A stretch of 64,000 nt of DNA from Massilia norwichensis (lineage in GTDB: Bacteria; Pseudomonadota; Gammaproteobacteria; Burkholderiales; Burkholderiaceae_D), in contig NZ_JANUGX010000016.1 in assembly GCF_024753245.1 (NCBI RefSeq), positions 1 to 64,000 on the forward strand. The letters run 5' to 3'. Position numbers and translations under genes: made by a program. Positions 34,600-43,316 of the stretch are shown here, in pieces (the stretch's first letter is position 1; each line of letters opens with the position of its first letter). Under the pieces are notes generated by a model. That model saw only the letters and a program-made list of their open reading frames with translations. It made no database searches and was not told the DNA's origin.

Positions 34600-36306
34600 C
34601 TAGCCGTTCGGCGCCAGCGCCTTGTTCACCCGCTCCAGCAAATCGTCCTGCCGGTAGGGCTTGGCCAGGATCGTCAAGCCGCCGCTGCGGCCGCCCTGCG
34701 GCAGCTCGTCCATGTAGCCGGTCGTGACCAGCACCGGCAGCGCCGGCCGCAGCTCGCGCGCCTGTTTCACCAGGTCCAGGCCATTCATTCCGCCCGGCAT
34801 GATCACGTCCGTGAACAGCAGGTCGACGCGGGTGTCCCGGCGCAGCAGTTCCATGGCCTGCTCGCCGCTGGCCGCCGAGTGCACCGCATAACCCTCCATC
34901 TCCAGCACCTGTTCCGCCAGCTCGCGCACGTCGTCGTTGTCCTCGACCACCAGCACGCAGGTCTTGTCCGCATCGGCGCCGGCTTCGGTCCCGGACGTCT
35001 CCCGCTCGCCATCCACGTCGGCATCGCCATGGCCGATGGCGTTGTCGGCGATCGGGAAGATCATGGTGACCTTGGTGCCTTCGCCAGGCTTGCTCTCGAT
35101 TTCCAGGCGGCCATGCGACTGCTGCACGAAGCCGTGCACCATGGCCAGGCCGAGCCCGGTGCCGGGACCCTTGGTGGTAAAGAAGGGCTCGGTGGCGCGG
35201 CGCAGCACCTCCGGCGTCATGCCGGTGCCCTTGTCGATCACGCACAGGGACACATAGGTGCCATGCGGCAGGCCGTGCCGCTTCAGGCGGTCCTCGCCGC
35301 GCACGATGGCGGTGGCCACCGTCACCTCGCCGCCCTTGGGCATGGCGTCGCGCGCATTGATCAGCACGTTCAGCAGGGCCATCTCGAGGTGGGTGGGATC
35401 GAGCATGCACACCGGCAGGCCCGGACGCAGGTCCAGCCGCAGCTCGACCTTGCTGTCCAGGGTCCGCACCAGCATCTCGGAAAAGTCGAACACCAGGTTG
35501 TTGATGTTGATGGCCTTGGGTTCGAGGCGCTGCTTGCGTGCGAAGGTCAGCAACTGCTGGGTGAGCTTGCCGGCGCGCATCGCCGCGCGTTGGGCCCGTT
35601 CCAGTTGCTGGCGCGCCAGGTCGGGCTTGTCGAGGCTGATCAGGGCGACTTCGAGGTTGCCGTTGATGACTTGTAACAGGTTGTTGAAGTCGTGCGCCAT
35701 GCCGGCCGTGAGCTGGCCGATCGCTTCCATCTTCTGCGCCTGCAGCGAAGATTCCTGCGTGGTGCGGCGCTCGGTGATGTCCATCTGCGAAGCGAAGAAG
35801 TACAGCAGTTTGCCGTGTTCGTCGAAGATGGGGCCGATGAACAGCGCGTTCCAGAATGGCGTGCCGTCCTTTTTGTAGTTCAGGATGTCGACCGCGACCG
35901 CGCGTTCCTCGCTGAGCGCCTTGCGCACTTCTTCCACGGTGCGGCGGTCGGTTTGCTGGCCCTGCAGGAAGCGGCAGTTGCGGCCCATGACTTCCTCGTC
36001 GGTGTAACCGGTGAGGTCGAAGAAGGCGCCGTTGGCGAACACGATCGGATCGTCGGGCTGGCGCGGGTCGGTCACGATCATCGGCATGCGCGTCATCTCG
36101 ACGGCGGCAAAGAAGATGTTGCCGCGGTCTTGCAGACCATCGCGGCTGATGTAAGTGGCTTGCCAGTGCTTGACGCCGGGATTGCCCAGCGGGGTTTCGG
36201 CATTGCCTTCGACTTCGCCTTCGGCCGGAACGCCAATGCTCTGCCCACCACCCTGCTCGACGAGCGGTTTTTCCAGCCCTTCTTCCTTGTTGCTCCCGGT
36301 CGCCAT
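34600..36306 (-). CDS. LOV-domain blue-light-sensing hybrid histidine kinase
   Basis: Soluble sensor kinase with a receiver, 568 residues. The LOV/PAS domain at about 65-175 holds the photoactive GRNCRFLQ with Cys111, flavin-contacting asparagines in LNYKKDG and FWNALF, and the glutamine in FFASQMDIT that switches on cysteinyl adduct formation. HisKA phosphoacceptor His205 is in GMAHDFNN; HATPase motifs are NVLINARDAM, DKGTGM and GTGLGLAMVHGFV. The C-terminal receiver has phosphorylatable Asp500 in LLFTDVIMPGG. There is no membrane segment. Blue light should form a flavin-cysteine adduct that alters kinase activity. It sits 88 bases after the glycan operon's last gene, on the same strand, and might be co-transcribed with it. 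Confidence 0.93.
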   Translation of the reverse strand: MATGSNKEEGLEKPLVEQGGGQSIGVPAEGEVEGNAETPLGNPGVKHWQATYISRDGLQDRGNIFFAAVEMTRMPMIVTDPRQPDDPIVFANGAFFDLTGYTDEEVMGRNCRFLQGQQTDRRTVEEVRKALSEERAVAVDILNYKKDGTPFWNALFIGPIFDEHGKLLYFFASQMDITERRTTQESSLQAQKMEAIGQLTAGMAHDFNNLLQVINGNLEVALISLDKPDLARQQLERAQRAAMRAGKLTQQLLTFARKQRLEPKAININNLVFDFSEMLVRTLDSKVELRLDLRPGLPVCMLDPTHLEMALLNVLINARDAMPKGGEVTVATAIVRGEDRLKRHGLPHGTYVSLCVIDKGTGMTPEVLRRATEPFFTTKGPGTGLGLAMVHGFVQQSHGRLEIESKPGEGTKVTMIFPIADNAIGHGDADVDGERETSGTEAGADADKTCVLVVEDNDDVRELAEQVLEMEGYAVHSAASGEQAMELLRRDTRVDLLFTDVIMPGGMNGLDLVKQARELRPALPVLVTTGYMDELPQGGRSGGLTILAKPYRQDDLLERVNKALAPNG

Positions 36307-36394
36307 TACGCATCCTCATCGCCGACGTATCGGAGACGATTCTAGAGCGCAGTGCGGCGCGCCCACTGTTCGCGGACGCACGGAGAGCGCGGCC

Positions 36395-38500
36395 TCAGTG
36401 CTCCGGCGTCGAGACTTCGATTTCCTGCAGCAGGATGCCCAGCTCGCGCGAATCTTGCGAAGGGCCGTAGGCCTGGGGCGAGACCGGGTGCGGCACGTCG
36501 ATCACGATGTCGCGCTGCTTGCCGTCGGTATCGAGGGCGAGGCCGACTTCTTCCAGCCTGCCGCCCAGGCGGAACTCGCCGCTGCTGTCGCCGATGCGCA
36601 TGGTGAAGGGCTTCTCGGCATTGTCGCCGAAGGCCCAGCCGCGGATGACCACGTTCACCCGGCGCGGCAGCACCGTGTTCAGGTGCAGCACGACCCGCTT
36701 GCTGTCCGACCAGCGGCCGATGGTCTCGGCATGCGACAGGCCTTCGGCACTGGCGATCAGTCCGCTGCCGAAGGCGTTGGCCAGGTGCATGCGGCCCAGC
36801 GTGCGGAAGTCGTTGTCGAGGCGAACCAGGGCGTAGTCCTTGGTGGCGGCCAGCGGCTTGACGCCCGGCGGCAGCGGATGCCGGCCGAACACCAGCAGCC
36901 ATTTGTTGTGGCGCGGCATCTGGTAAGCCGCGACCGGCACATTGTCCGGCAAGTCGAGGATGACGGTGTCCTTGTGGTCGATGTGGAACTGGGCGCGCAT
37001 CAGGGCGCCGCCGGTGCCGGCCACCGTGATCTGGCCGCGTTCGGCGGCGGGCACGGTGCGGCGGGCAAACTTGCCGGCCAGGTCGGCTTCCTGGTCTTCA
37101 TGGAATTGCGAGGTGAACAGGCCGTTGCTCACGATGCCGCTCAGCACGAAGAGCGGCGCCGCCACGAACAGGAACAGCCGGGCGGCAGTGCGCACGCCGG
37201 CCACCGCCCACAGCAGCAGCACGGCGATGCTCAGGCCCGCCACCGCGCGGCCCCAGCGGCCATCCAGCGCGACCGCGCGCACCTCCGGGCCATCCGACGC
37301 GCTGATCCAGTAGGTCGGCAGCTTGACGAAGGCTATCGCCACGACCGCGGCGAGGGCGAGGGCGAGGAACCAGCGCACCAGCTTGCCGATGCCGCGGCCC
37401 GGTTCGGCATCGGGGGCGGCCTCGAGTCTGGTCGCGAACTTGGCCTCGAGATGGGCGGCCACCACCATCCACAACAAGGGGAACAGGAAGCTGTAGTAGC
37501 GCACGTGCAGGCGCACCGCCTCGTAGTTGTCGGGGGCCGCCAGCGATGCCGTGTAGGCCACCGTCATGCCGGCGGCGGCGCCCAGCATCAGCAGGGCGTA
37601 GATATGCAGCGCTGCGGCCGGACCGGCGGCGCGGCGTGGGCTGGGGCGCAGCACGGCTTGCACCAGCAGCGCCAGCGGCAGGCCGAACACGACCGCCAGC
37701 ACCATCAGGTGGCCGCGGAAGCTGGTGAAGAAGGGCGCCAGCATGGCCCAGCGCGAGCGGGTGCCGGCGACGGTGGCCGCTTCGGCGTAGAAGGGGCCGA
37801 ACATGCTCAGGCCGGCCTTGCCGGCGAGCAGATAGCCGAGTCCGAACTTGACGCCCAGGACGGCGCAGGCGGCCAGGACCATCGAGGCCAGGCCCTTGCG
37901 CAGCCAGGCGCCGCCTTCCATCCAGCGCGCATAGCACAGGTAAAGGCAGAGCGCCGGAATCAGGAACACCGCATGCACCTTCACCTGGCTCATCAGGCCC
38001 AGCACGGCGCCCGTCACCAGCGCATGCACGGCCCAGTGCCAGTGGCGGCGGGTCAGCACGATCCAGCTCAGCACCCAGAAACCGAAATAATAGGTGGTTT
38101 CCGGCATGAAGTAGGCCGTGAACAGGTTCAGCGGCGCGAGCGTGGCCAAGACCGTGACCACGAAGGCGAGGGCGCGTCCGGCGACCGTGCGTGCGCACAG
38201 GTAGACGAAGGGCGCGGCCGCCACGAACAGCAGGGTGTTGCCAACGCGTACGCAATCCAGGAAGCCGGTACCGCAGGCATTGCTCGCCCGGAACAGCCAG
38301 AGGTAGAGATAGGAGGGGAGGATGGACTCGCTCAGATCCTGGAGCCGCGACATCTTGCTGTAGTACCACTCGTCGGCGAAGATCGTCGGGTTCAGGCCAT
38401 GGCTGCGCGCGGTCAGCCAGAAGAACGCGGCGGCCATCAAGGCCAGGAGGGCAAGCCCGGGGAAGAACCGGCGCAGGCCGGAAGCGGTCGTGGTGGTCAT
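36395..38500 (-). CDS. GT-C-type multi-spanning membrane glycosyltransferase-like protein with C-terminal beta domain
   Basis: 701 residues from the ATG at 38500, overlapping the GtrA stop as ATGA. About 11-12 membrane segments over residues 10-500. The first periplasmic loop carries an acidic pair in FADEWYYSKM, the usual active-site position of GT-C enzymes that use polyprenyl-phosphate sugars. The last ~150 residues (from about VVLHLNTVLPRRVNVVIRGWAFG) form a predicted beta-sandwich, similar in layout to the end of the 39946-41874 protein. It would glycosylate a glycan or lipid at the periplasmic face. It is last in the nine-gene glycan operon. Confidence 0.78.
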   Translation of the reverse strand: MTTTTASGLRRFFPGLALLALMAAAFFWLTARSHGLNPTIFADEWYYSKMSRLQDLSESILPSYLYLWLFRASNACGTGFLDCVRVGNTLLFVAAAPFVYLCARTVAGRALAFVVTVLATLAPLNLFTAYFMPETTYYFGFWVLSWIVLTRRHWHWAVHALVTGAVLGLMSQVKVHAVFLIPALCLYLCYARWMEGGAWLRKGLASMVLAACAVLGVKFGLGYLLAGKAGLSMFGPFYAEAATVAGTRSRWAMLAPFFTSFRGHLMVLAVVFGLPLALLVQAVLRPSPRRAAGPAAALHIYALLMLGAAAGMTVAYTASLAAPDNYEAVRLHVRYYSFLFPLLWMVVAAHLEAKFATRLEAAPDAEPGRGIGKLVRWFLALALAAVVAIAFVKLPTYWISASDGPEVRAVALDGRWGRAVAGLSIAVLLLWAVAGVRTAARLFLFVAAPLFVLSGIVSNGLFTSQFHEDQEADLAGKFARRTVPAAERGQITVAGTGGALMRAQFHIDHKDTVILDLPDNVPVAAYQMPRHNKWLLVFGRHPLPPGVKPLAATKDYALVRLDNDFRTLGRMHLANAFGSGLIASAEGLSHAETIGRWSDSKRVVLHLNTVLPRRVNVVIRGWAFGDNAEKPFTMRIGDSSGEFRLGGRLEEVGLALDTDGKQRDIVIDVPHPVSPQAYGPSQDSRELGILLQEIEVSTPEH

Positions 38501-38910
38501 CGTTTTTCTGTTGTTGTCGTTTTGGGTGCGCGCTTGCGGAAAATCCAGAATTTGCTCAGCAGGTAGCCATTGGCCGCGATCAGCGGCAGCGACAGAATCT
38601 TGCCCGCCAGCGGCATGCCGGCCAGCGCCACCGCCATCGAGACGCAGCCCATGGTCAGCAGGTAGTTCAGGCCGACCACGCACAGGTAGCGCGCGAAGCT
38701 GGATGCGCTGGCCGCGGCATCGAAGGTCACGCGGCTGTGGAAGGCATAATTGACCAGCAGGCCGGCCAGGAAGCCGGCGGTGGTGGCGCCGGTGAAATGC
38801 GCACCGGCGCGCAGTAGCACCTGCATGACGCCGATGTCGACCAGGGCGCACAACACGCCGCCGGCGATATAGGTGGCGACCTGGCGCGAATGACGGGTCA
38901 GACTACGCAT
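38497..38910 (-). CDS. GtrA-family flippase-like membrane protein
   Basis: 137 residues with four membrane helices, matching the GtrA/DPMS3 family: YIAGGVLCALVDIGVMQVLLR, GFLAGLLVNYAFHSRVTF and LSKFWIFRKR. The family is thought to move polyprenyl-phosphate-linked sugars across the inner membrane. It overlaps the upstream GT2 gene by 8 bases and the downstream GT-C gene by 4, so the trio GT2-GtrA-GT-C is translated together. That is the same functional set as in O-antigen glucosylation systems. Confidence 0.88.
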   Translation of the reverse strand: MRSLTRHSRQVATYIAGGVLCALVDIGVMQVLLRAGAHFTGATTAGFLAGLLVNYAFHSRVTFDAAASASSFARYLCVVGLNYLLTMGCVSMAVALAGMPLAGKILSLPLIAANGYLLSKFWIFRKRAPKTTTTEKR

Positions 38911-39943
38911 GGGGCTTGTGGAACAGGACCTTCTTGTGCAGCGGACGGCGCGGCACCGAGGCGATGTCGTAGGCCAGGAAGGCCAGGATCAGTTGCACGC
39001 CCATGATGACCGGCAGCGCCGCCACCATCACGGTGCCGGCCGGCGTGGCCATGCCGTGGCGGCTGGCGTCGATCCAGTGGGTGATGCCGAAGATCGAACC
39101 GAACAGCAGCATGGCGATGCCCAGCGGCAGCTCGATCGAGGCCAGCGACATATTGCGCAGGTAATAGTTGTAGAACAGGCGCTTGACGAAGTTGCGCACG
39201 TGCTTGGCGGCGAACTCGGTGACGATGCGCGAAATCTTGAGGTTGCTGACCTCGTCGCCATACACCGCGTCCATCGGCACGTCCGCCACCACCGCGCCCA
39301 GCGTGTTCAGGCGGAACAGCATGTCGGTTTCGAAAAAGTAGCGGCGGCTGATCTTGTCGAAGGGCAGGAAACGGGCGGCATCGGCGTGGATCGCGGTGTA
39401 GCCGTTGGTCGGGTCGAACAGGTCCCAGTAGCCGGACGACAGCTTGGTGAGCAGGGACAGCACCGCATTGCCGAACAGGCGCATCGGCGGCATCGAGCCG
39501 ATCCGTTCCAGGTTGAAGAAGCGGTTGCCCTTGGTGTAGTCGGCCTCGCCCGCCAGGATGGGCGCAATGAAATGCGGGATCAGGCTGCCGTCCATCTGGC
39601 CGTCGCCGTCGACTTTCACGATGACGGCGGCGCCGTCGCGGATGGCGGCGCGGTAGCCGGTCATGACGGCTCCGCCCACGCCCTGGTTCTGCGCGTGCTC
39701 GATGACGACCACGCGCGGGTCGCGGCAGTTGTCGCGCACGAAGGCACCCGAGCCGTCGGGACATTTGTCGTCGACGACGTAGATGCGCGCGACCTCCGGA
39801 CCGATGCCGGCGATCACGCCGAGGATATGGCGCGTGACCTTGTAGCTGGGGATCACGACGGCGACGGCCCCGTGACTGGGATTGGCTGGCGGATTCATCG
39901 ACACGGATGTTACTCCATGTGCAAGAGCGTTGCTATCGGTCAC
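38903..39943 (-). CDS. GT2 polyprenyl-phosphate glycosyltransferase (DPM1/GtrB-like)
   Basis: Inverting GT-A enzyme, 346 residues from GTG at 39943 (an AGGAAGG site lies just before it); ATG at 39898 would give 331. Motifs: AVVIPSYKVTRHI, IYVVDDKCPDGSG, NQGVGGAVMTGYRAAIRDG, VKVDGDGQMDG (metal-binding DxD) and YWDLFDPTNGYTAI. Two C-terminal membrane helices are around 260-325. It likely transfers a sugar from a nucleotide donor to a polyprenyl phosphate, to be flipped by the following GtrA protein. Its start lies 2 bases from the stop of the upstream membrane protein. Confidence 0.9.
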   Translation of the reverse strand: MTDSNALAHGVTSVSMNPPANPSHGAVAVVIPSYKVTRHILGVIAGIGPEVARIYVVDDKCPDGSGAFVRDNCRDPRVVVIEHAQNQGVGGAVMTGYRAAIRDGAAVIVKVDGDGQMDGSLIPHFIAPILAGEADYTKGNRFFNLERIGSMPPMRLFGNAVLSLLTKLSSGYWDLFDPTNGYTAIHADAARFLPFDKISRRYFFETDMLFRLNTLGAVVADVPMDAVYGDEVSNLKISRIVTEFAAKHVRNFVKRLFYNYYLRNMSLASIELPLGIAMLLFGSIFGITHWIDASRHGMATPAGTVMVAALPVIMGVQLILAFLAYDIASVPRRPLHKKVLFHKPHA

Positions 39944-39945
39944 GG

Positions 39946-41874
39946 TTACCTTCCTTCGCGCAGTTCGGCCGAGCGCAGGAAAAACGCCAGCGCGCGCGTA
40001 TCGCCGGATCCCGGGCTGTGCGGCGCCTCGTGCGCCAGTTCGATGACGAGTTCCTTGCCGGCGCTGTTGGCGGGCAGGGCGAAGTGCGGCAGGCGGTCCA
40101 GGCTCAGCCAGCCGAGGTCGGTGCCGTTGACCCGGACCCGGGTCCGGTGGTTGCCCTCGAAATACATGCCCTGCAGCGACAGGGTGGCCGCACGGAAGCC
40201 GGACGGCGCCGCGATGACCAGCTTCGAGCGCGGCCCGACCGACCACACGCCATCCCAGGCGCCGCCATTGTGTTCGACCTGGCTCCAGCCTTCGGCGAGG
40301 GCGATGCCGTTGCCGCTTTCGAACTGCGCGCTGCCGTAGCGCTCGGTGCGGTTGGGGTCGGGCCGGCAGGCGATCGCACCGTCGATGTAGTACCAGTCGC
40401 GCGTGCTCTCGACCATGCGGGTATCGGGCGCCAGCACCTTGCCGGCGCCGCACAGCAGTTCGTCGACGTGGGCGCCGCCCGGGTTCACCAGCGCCTTGTG
40501 CCATTCGGCCGAGACGTAGATTTTATGCGGCTCGATATAGTCGTCGTTGCGGGCCATGCGTTCGGCGAAGATTTCCGGCTCCGGGTGGTACCAGCGGTTG
40601 GCGTGGGCCAGCGCGAACCTGGCCAGCGGCGAGAATTCGACATACGAATAACTGGCCGCATGCAGGGTGGCCGCGCCCTGGGCCAGCAGCAGACCCAGCA
40701 GCAGCCCGGCGGGCCAGCGGGTGCTGGCGCGCAGGCGCAGCAGCAGTACCAGCAGCAGCGGCATCGCGGCCCAGAAACCGTAGCGCATCACGCCCTGGGC
40801 ACCCGAGTTCCAGTTGAGCACGGCCATCGCGGGGAAGATCAGCGCCAGCACGAACAGCAGGCACAGCGCGAACAGGCCGAGTGCGCGCTTCGAAGTCCCC
40901 TCGTGCTTCCAGCCCCACAGCGCCAGCGCGGCCAGCACGCCGGGCAGGATCAGGACCATGCCCTGGTTGAGGTCGAAGAAGAAGGAAACCAGACGGGTGG
41001 CGCTGATCAGGCCGGGGTCGGAAAACTTCCGGGCGATGATGTTCGGGACGCCGAATTCATAGAGGTTGAACAGCAGCGGCAGCGAAAACAGGACGACGCC
41101 CACCGCCAGGCCGAGCACATTGGCGCGGGTCAGCTGGGCTTTCAGGTTGGCCGCCAGGCCGACGCCCGGGCGCCAGTCGAGGTAGAGCTTGAGCAGCGGG
41201 GCGAAGCCGAAGAAGAACACGATGGTCGGATTCTGTTGCCCGGCCAGGCCCGCCAGCAGGCCGGCCGCCAGCGGCGCGCCGCTCAGGTAGAACAGCAGGC
41301 CGGCCAGCAGGCAGGCCGCGCTGACGCATTCCGGGCTGGTCCAGTTCAGGTACAGCGCACCGCCGCACAGCAGGAACAGCAGCAGGCCCAGCGCCGCGCG
41401 CCTGCCTGAGCCGAAAAAGCGCAGCAGCGCCAGGCCGAGCACGAACACGGCCGCATAGTTGACGACCTGGAAGGCCTTGAACGGCGGCACCCCCAGCAGC
41501 TCGAACAGTTTATAGGGCAGGACCGCCAGCGCCGGGTAGCCGAAGAAGTGCACCGAATAGACGTCGCCGCCCTTGCCGCGCACAAAGGCGGCATACACGT
41601 CCTGCTTGCCGGCCCGCATATCGGTTTCGAGCAGCTGGAACACGCCGGACACCTGCGGCGCCACCTGGTGCGCGCGCGCGATGTCGCTCAGGCGGATGTC
41701 CGGGCTGCCGTGGTCGGCGAGGGCCACGGTCTCCAGCGTGTACTCGACCACGTCGCCGAAAAAATACGGCCGGGTCAGGACCAGCAGCGCGAACAGGGCG
41801 CCGAACAGGGCCAGCGCAAAGCGCCAGCCGCTGCGGGATCGAATGGGCAGGAGGGTGTCGATGTCGTTCTTCAT
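39946..41874 (-). CDS. Multi-spanning membrane protein with C-terminal beta domain, GT-C-like
   Basis: 642 residues from the ATG at 41874, starting 2 bases after the UbiA-like gene. About 10-11 membrane helices over residues 15-430, with an acidic first loop (YFFGDVVEYTLETVALADHG) where GT-C enzymes keep their catalytic acid. The C-terminal ~200 residues are soluble. They include WYYIDGAIACRPDPNRTERYGSAQFESGNG and a beta-rich end (LVIAAPSGFRAATLSLQGMYFEGN, RVRVNGTDLGWLSL). No named function recognised. Its context points to use of a polyprenyl-linked sugar in glycan assembly. Confidence 0.72.
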   Translation of the reverse strand: MKNDIDTLLPIRSRSGWRFALALFGALFALLVLTRPYFFGDVVEYTLETVALADHGSPDIRLSDIARAHQVAPQVSGVFQLLETDMRAGKQDVYAAFVRGKGGDVYSVHFFGYPALAVLPYKLFELLGVPPFKAFQVVNYAAVFVLGLALLRFFGSGRRAALGLLLFLLCGGALYLNWTSPECVSAACLLAGLLFYLSGAPLAAGLLAGLAGQQNPTIVFFFGFAPLLKLYLDWRPGVGLAANLKAQLTRANVLGLAVGVVLFSLPLLFNLYEFGVPNIIARKFSDPGLISATRLVSFFFDLNQGMVLILPGVLAALALWGWKHEGTSKRALGLFALCLLFVLALIFPAMAVLNWNSGAQGVMRYGFWAAMPLLLVLLLRLRASTRWPAGLLLGLLLAQGAATLHAASYSYVEFSPLARFALAHANRWYHPEPEIFAERMARNDDYIEPHKIYVSAEWHKALVNPGGAHVDELLCGAGKVLAPDTRMVESTRDWYYIDGAIACRPDPNRTERYGSAQFESGNGIALAEGWSQVEHNGGAWDGVWSVGPRSKLVIAAPSGFRAATLSLQGMYFEGNHRTRVRVNGTDLGWLSLDRLPHFALPANSAGKELVIELAHEAPHSPGSGDTRALAFFLRSAELREGR

Positions 41875-41876
41875 GC

Positions 41877-43316
41877 TTACCAGGCCGCCGCCACGGCGAA
41901 CAGTGTGCACAGGGCCAGGACGGCCAGGCTGGTCTTGTCCTTGCTGACGTATAGCACCGGGTCTTCGTTGACCTCGCCGCGGAAGGACAGGGTCCACAGG
42001 CGTCCCAGCCAGAATACCAGCAGCGGCAGAATGCCGAGCAGCCAGGTCGGCTGCCGGTACAGCATCAGCACGTTTTCGGAATTAAAGTAGAGCATCACCA
42101 CCATCACGGCGATGAAGGCCGCGTTCACGCCCATGATGCCGATCGGGGTACGGTCGGCCGTGGTATAGCCGCGGCCGCGCGTCTTTTCCTTGCCCGCTTT
42201 CTGCAGATTGGTCAGCTCGCTGTGGCGCTTGAGCAGTGCCAGGCTCAGGAAGATGAAGAAGGAAAACGCCAGCAGCCAGAACGAGGGCACGATGCCGGTG
42301 GCGGCGCTGCCGCCCAGCACGCGCAGGGTGTACAGGATGGCCAGGGTGACGATGTCGACCATCAGCAGGCGCTTCAGGTGCAGGGAGTACGCCACCGTGG
42401 TCACGAAGTACACGCCGACGGCAACCAGCAGCAGCGGGTCGAACCAGGCGCACAGCGCCAGCGCCGCGCCCGCCAGCACGGGACTGGCGGCCAGGGCCAG
42501 GCCGAGCGGCAGCGCGCCGCTGGCGATCGGGCGCCGGTGCTTGACCGGATGCAGGCGGTCATCCTGGGCGTCGAGCGCATCGTTCAGCAGGTAGGCGCTG
42601 GACGCGCACAGCGAGAATGCCACGAAGGCCAGCAGCGAGGCGACGAAGGCGTCCGCATCCAGACGGTGGCCGGCCAGCATCGGCAGGAACACCAGCAGGT
42701 TCTTCAGCCACTGGCGCGGCCGCATGGCCTTCAGCAGTGCGCTGGCCAGGCCCGTGCGGCGGGTGCCGAGGAAGCGGGTCTCGCGCCCGTCCGCCAGGCG
42801 GAACGGGGTGTGCGTGACCGACCAGGCGTGGCGGCTGCCCAGCCACACCGGCAAATCGGCGCGCGAATTGCCGACGTAGTCGTAGCCGCCCTTGCCGTAC
42901 AGTTTTTCCAGGTGCGCGGCCTTGTTGTGCGAGGTCAGGTTGATGCCGTCGCCGGTGGCGATCACGCTGTCGAACAGGCCCAGGTGGGCGGCAACCTGCT
43001 CGGCCAGGCGGCGCTGGGCGCCGGTGGCCAGCACGATGCTGCGGCCGCGCTCGCGCTCCTGCTGGATGAAGGCCAGCAGCGCGCGGTCATAGGGCAGGGC
43101 TTCCGGATCGAGCTCGACGCCGGCGGCCACGCTTTCCTTGAAGCCGGCCTTGCCGCGCGCCAGCCACAGCGGCAGGCGCCAGGCCCCAGGCAGGTCGTGC
43201 TTGAGGTTCAGCACCAGCGTTTCCCACAGCAGGTCGGACAGGATCAGCGTGCCGTCGAGATCGATGACGAGCGGGACCGCGCGCGCATCGCTGCGGGTGC
43301 CGGGTTCGGAGGTCAT
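41877..43316 (-). CDS. HAD phosphatase-UbiA prenyltransferase fusion, DPPR-synthase-like
   Basis: 479 residues from the ATG at 43316, which overlaps the upstream stop as ATGA (ATG at 43328 is an alternative). N-terminal HAD domain (about 1-190): nucleophile IDLDGTL, ATGAQRRL, the lysine in SHNKAAHL and GNSRADLP. C-terminal UbiA domain with about eight helices. Its motif NDALDAQDDRLHPVKHRRPIASG closely resembles that of decaprenyl-phosphate 5-phosphoribosyltransferase, and SLHLKRLLMVD forms the second aspartate motif. Known logic: UbiA makes polyprenyl-phosphoribose-5-phosphate and a phosphatase removes the 5-phosphate. Here both steps may be on one chain, giving a polyprenyl-linked pentose donor for the operon's GT-C enzymes. 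Confidence 0.85.
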   Translation of the reverse strand: MTSEPGTRSDARAVPLVIDLDGTLILSDLLWETLVLNLKHDLPGAWRLPLWLARGKAGFKESVAAGVELDPEALPYDRALLAFIQQERERGRSIVLATGAQRRLAEQVAAHLGLFDSVIATGDGINLTSHNKAAHLEKLYGKGGYDYVGNSRADLPVWLGSRHAWSVTHTPFRLADGRETRFLGTRRTGLASALLKAMRPRQWLKNLLVFLPMLAGHRLDADAFVASLLAFVAFSLCASSAYLLNDALDAQDDRLHPVKHRRPIASGALPLGLALAASPVLAGAALALCAWFDPLLLVAVGVYFVTTVAYSLHLKRLLMVDIVTLAILYTLRVLGGSAATGIVPSFWLLAFSFFIFLSLALLKRHSELTNLQKAGKEKTRGRGYTTADRTPIGIMGVNAAFIAVMVVMLYFNSENVLMLYRQPTWLLGILPLLVFWLGRLWTLSFRGEVNEDPVLYVSKDKTSLAVLALCTLFAVAAAW

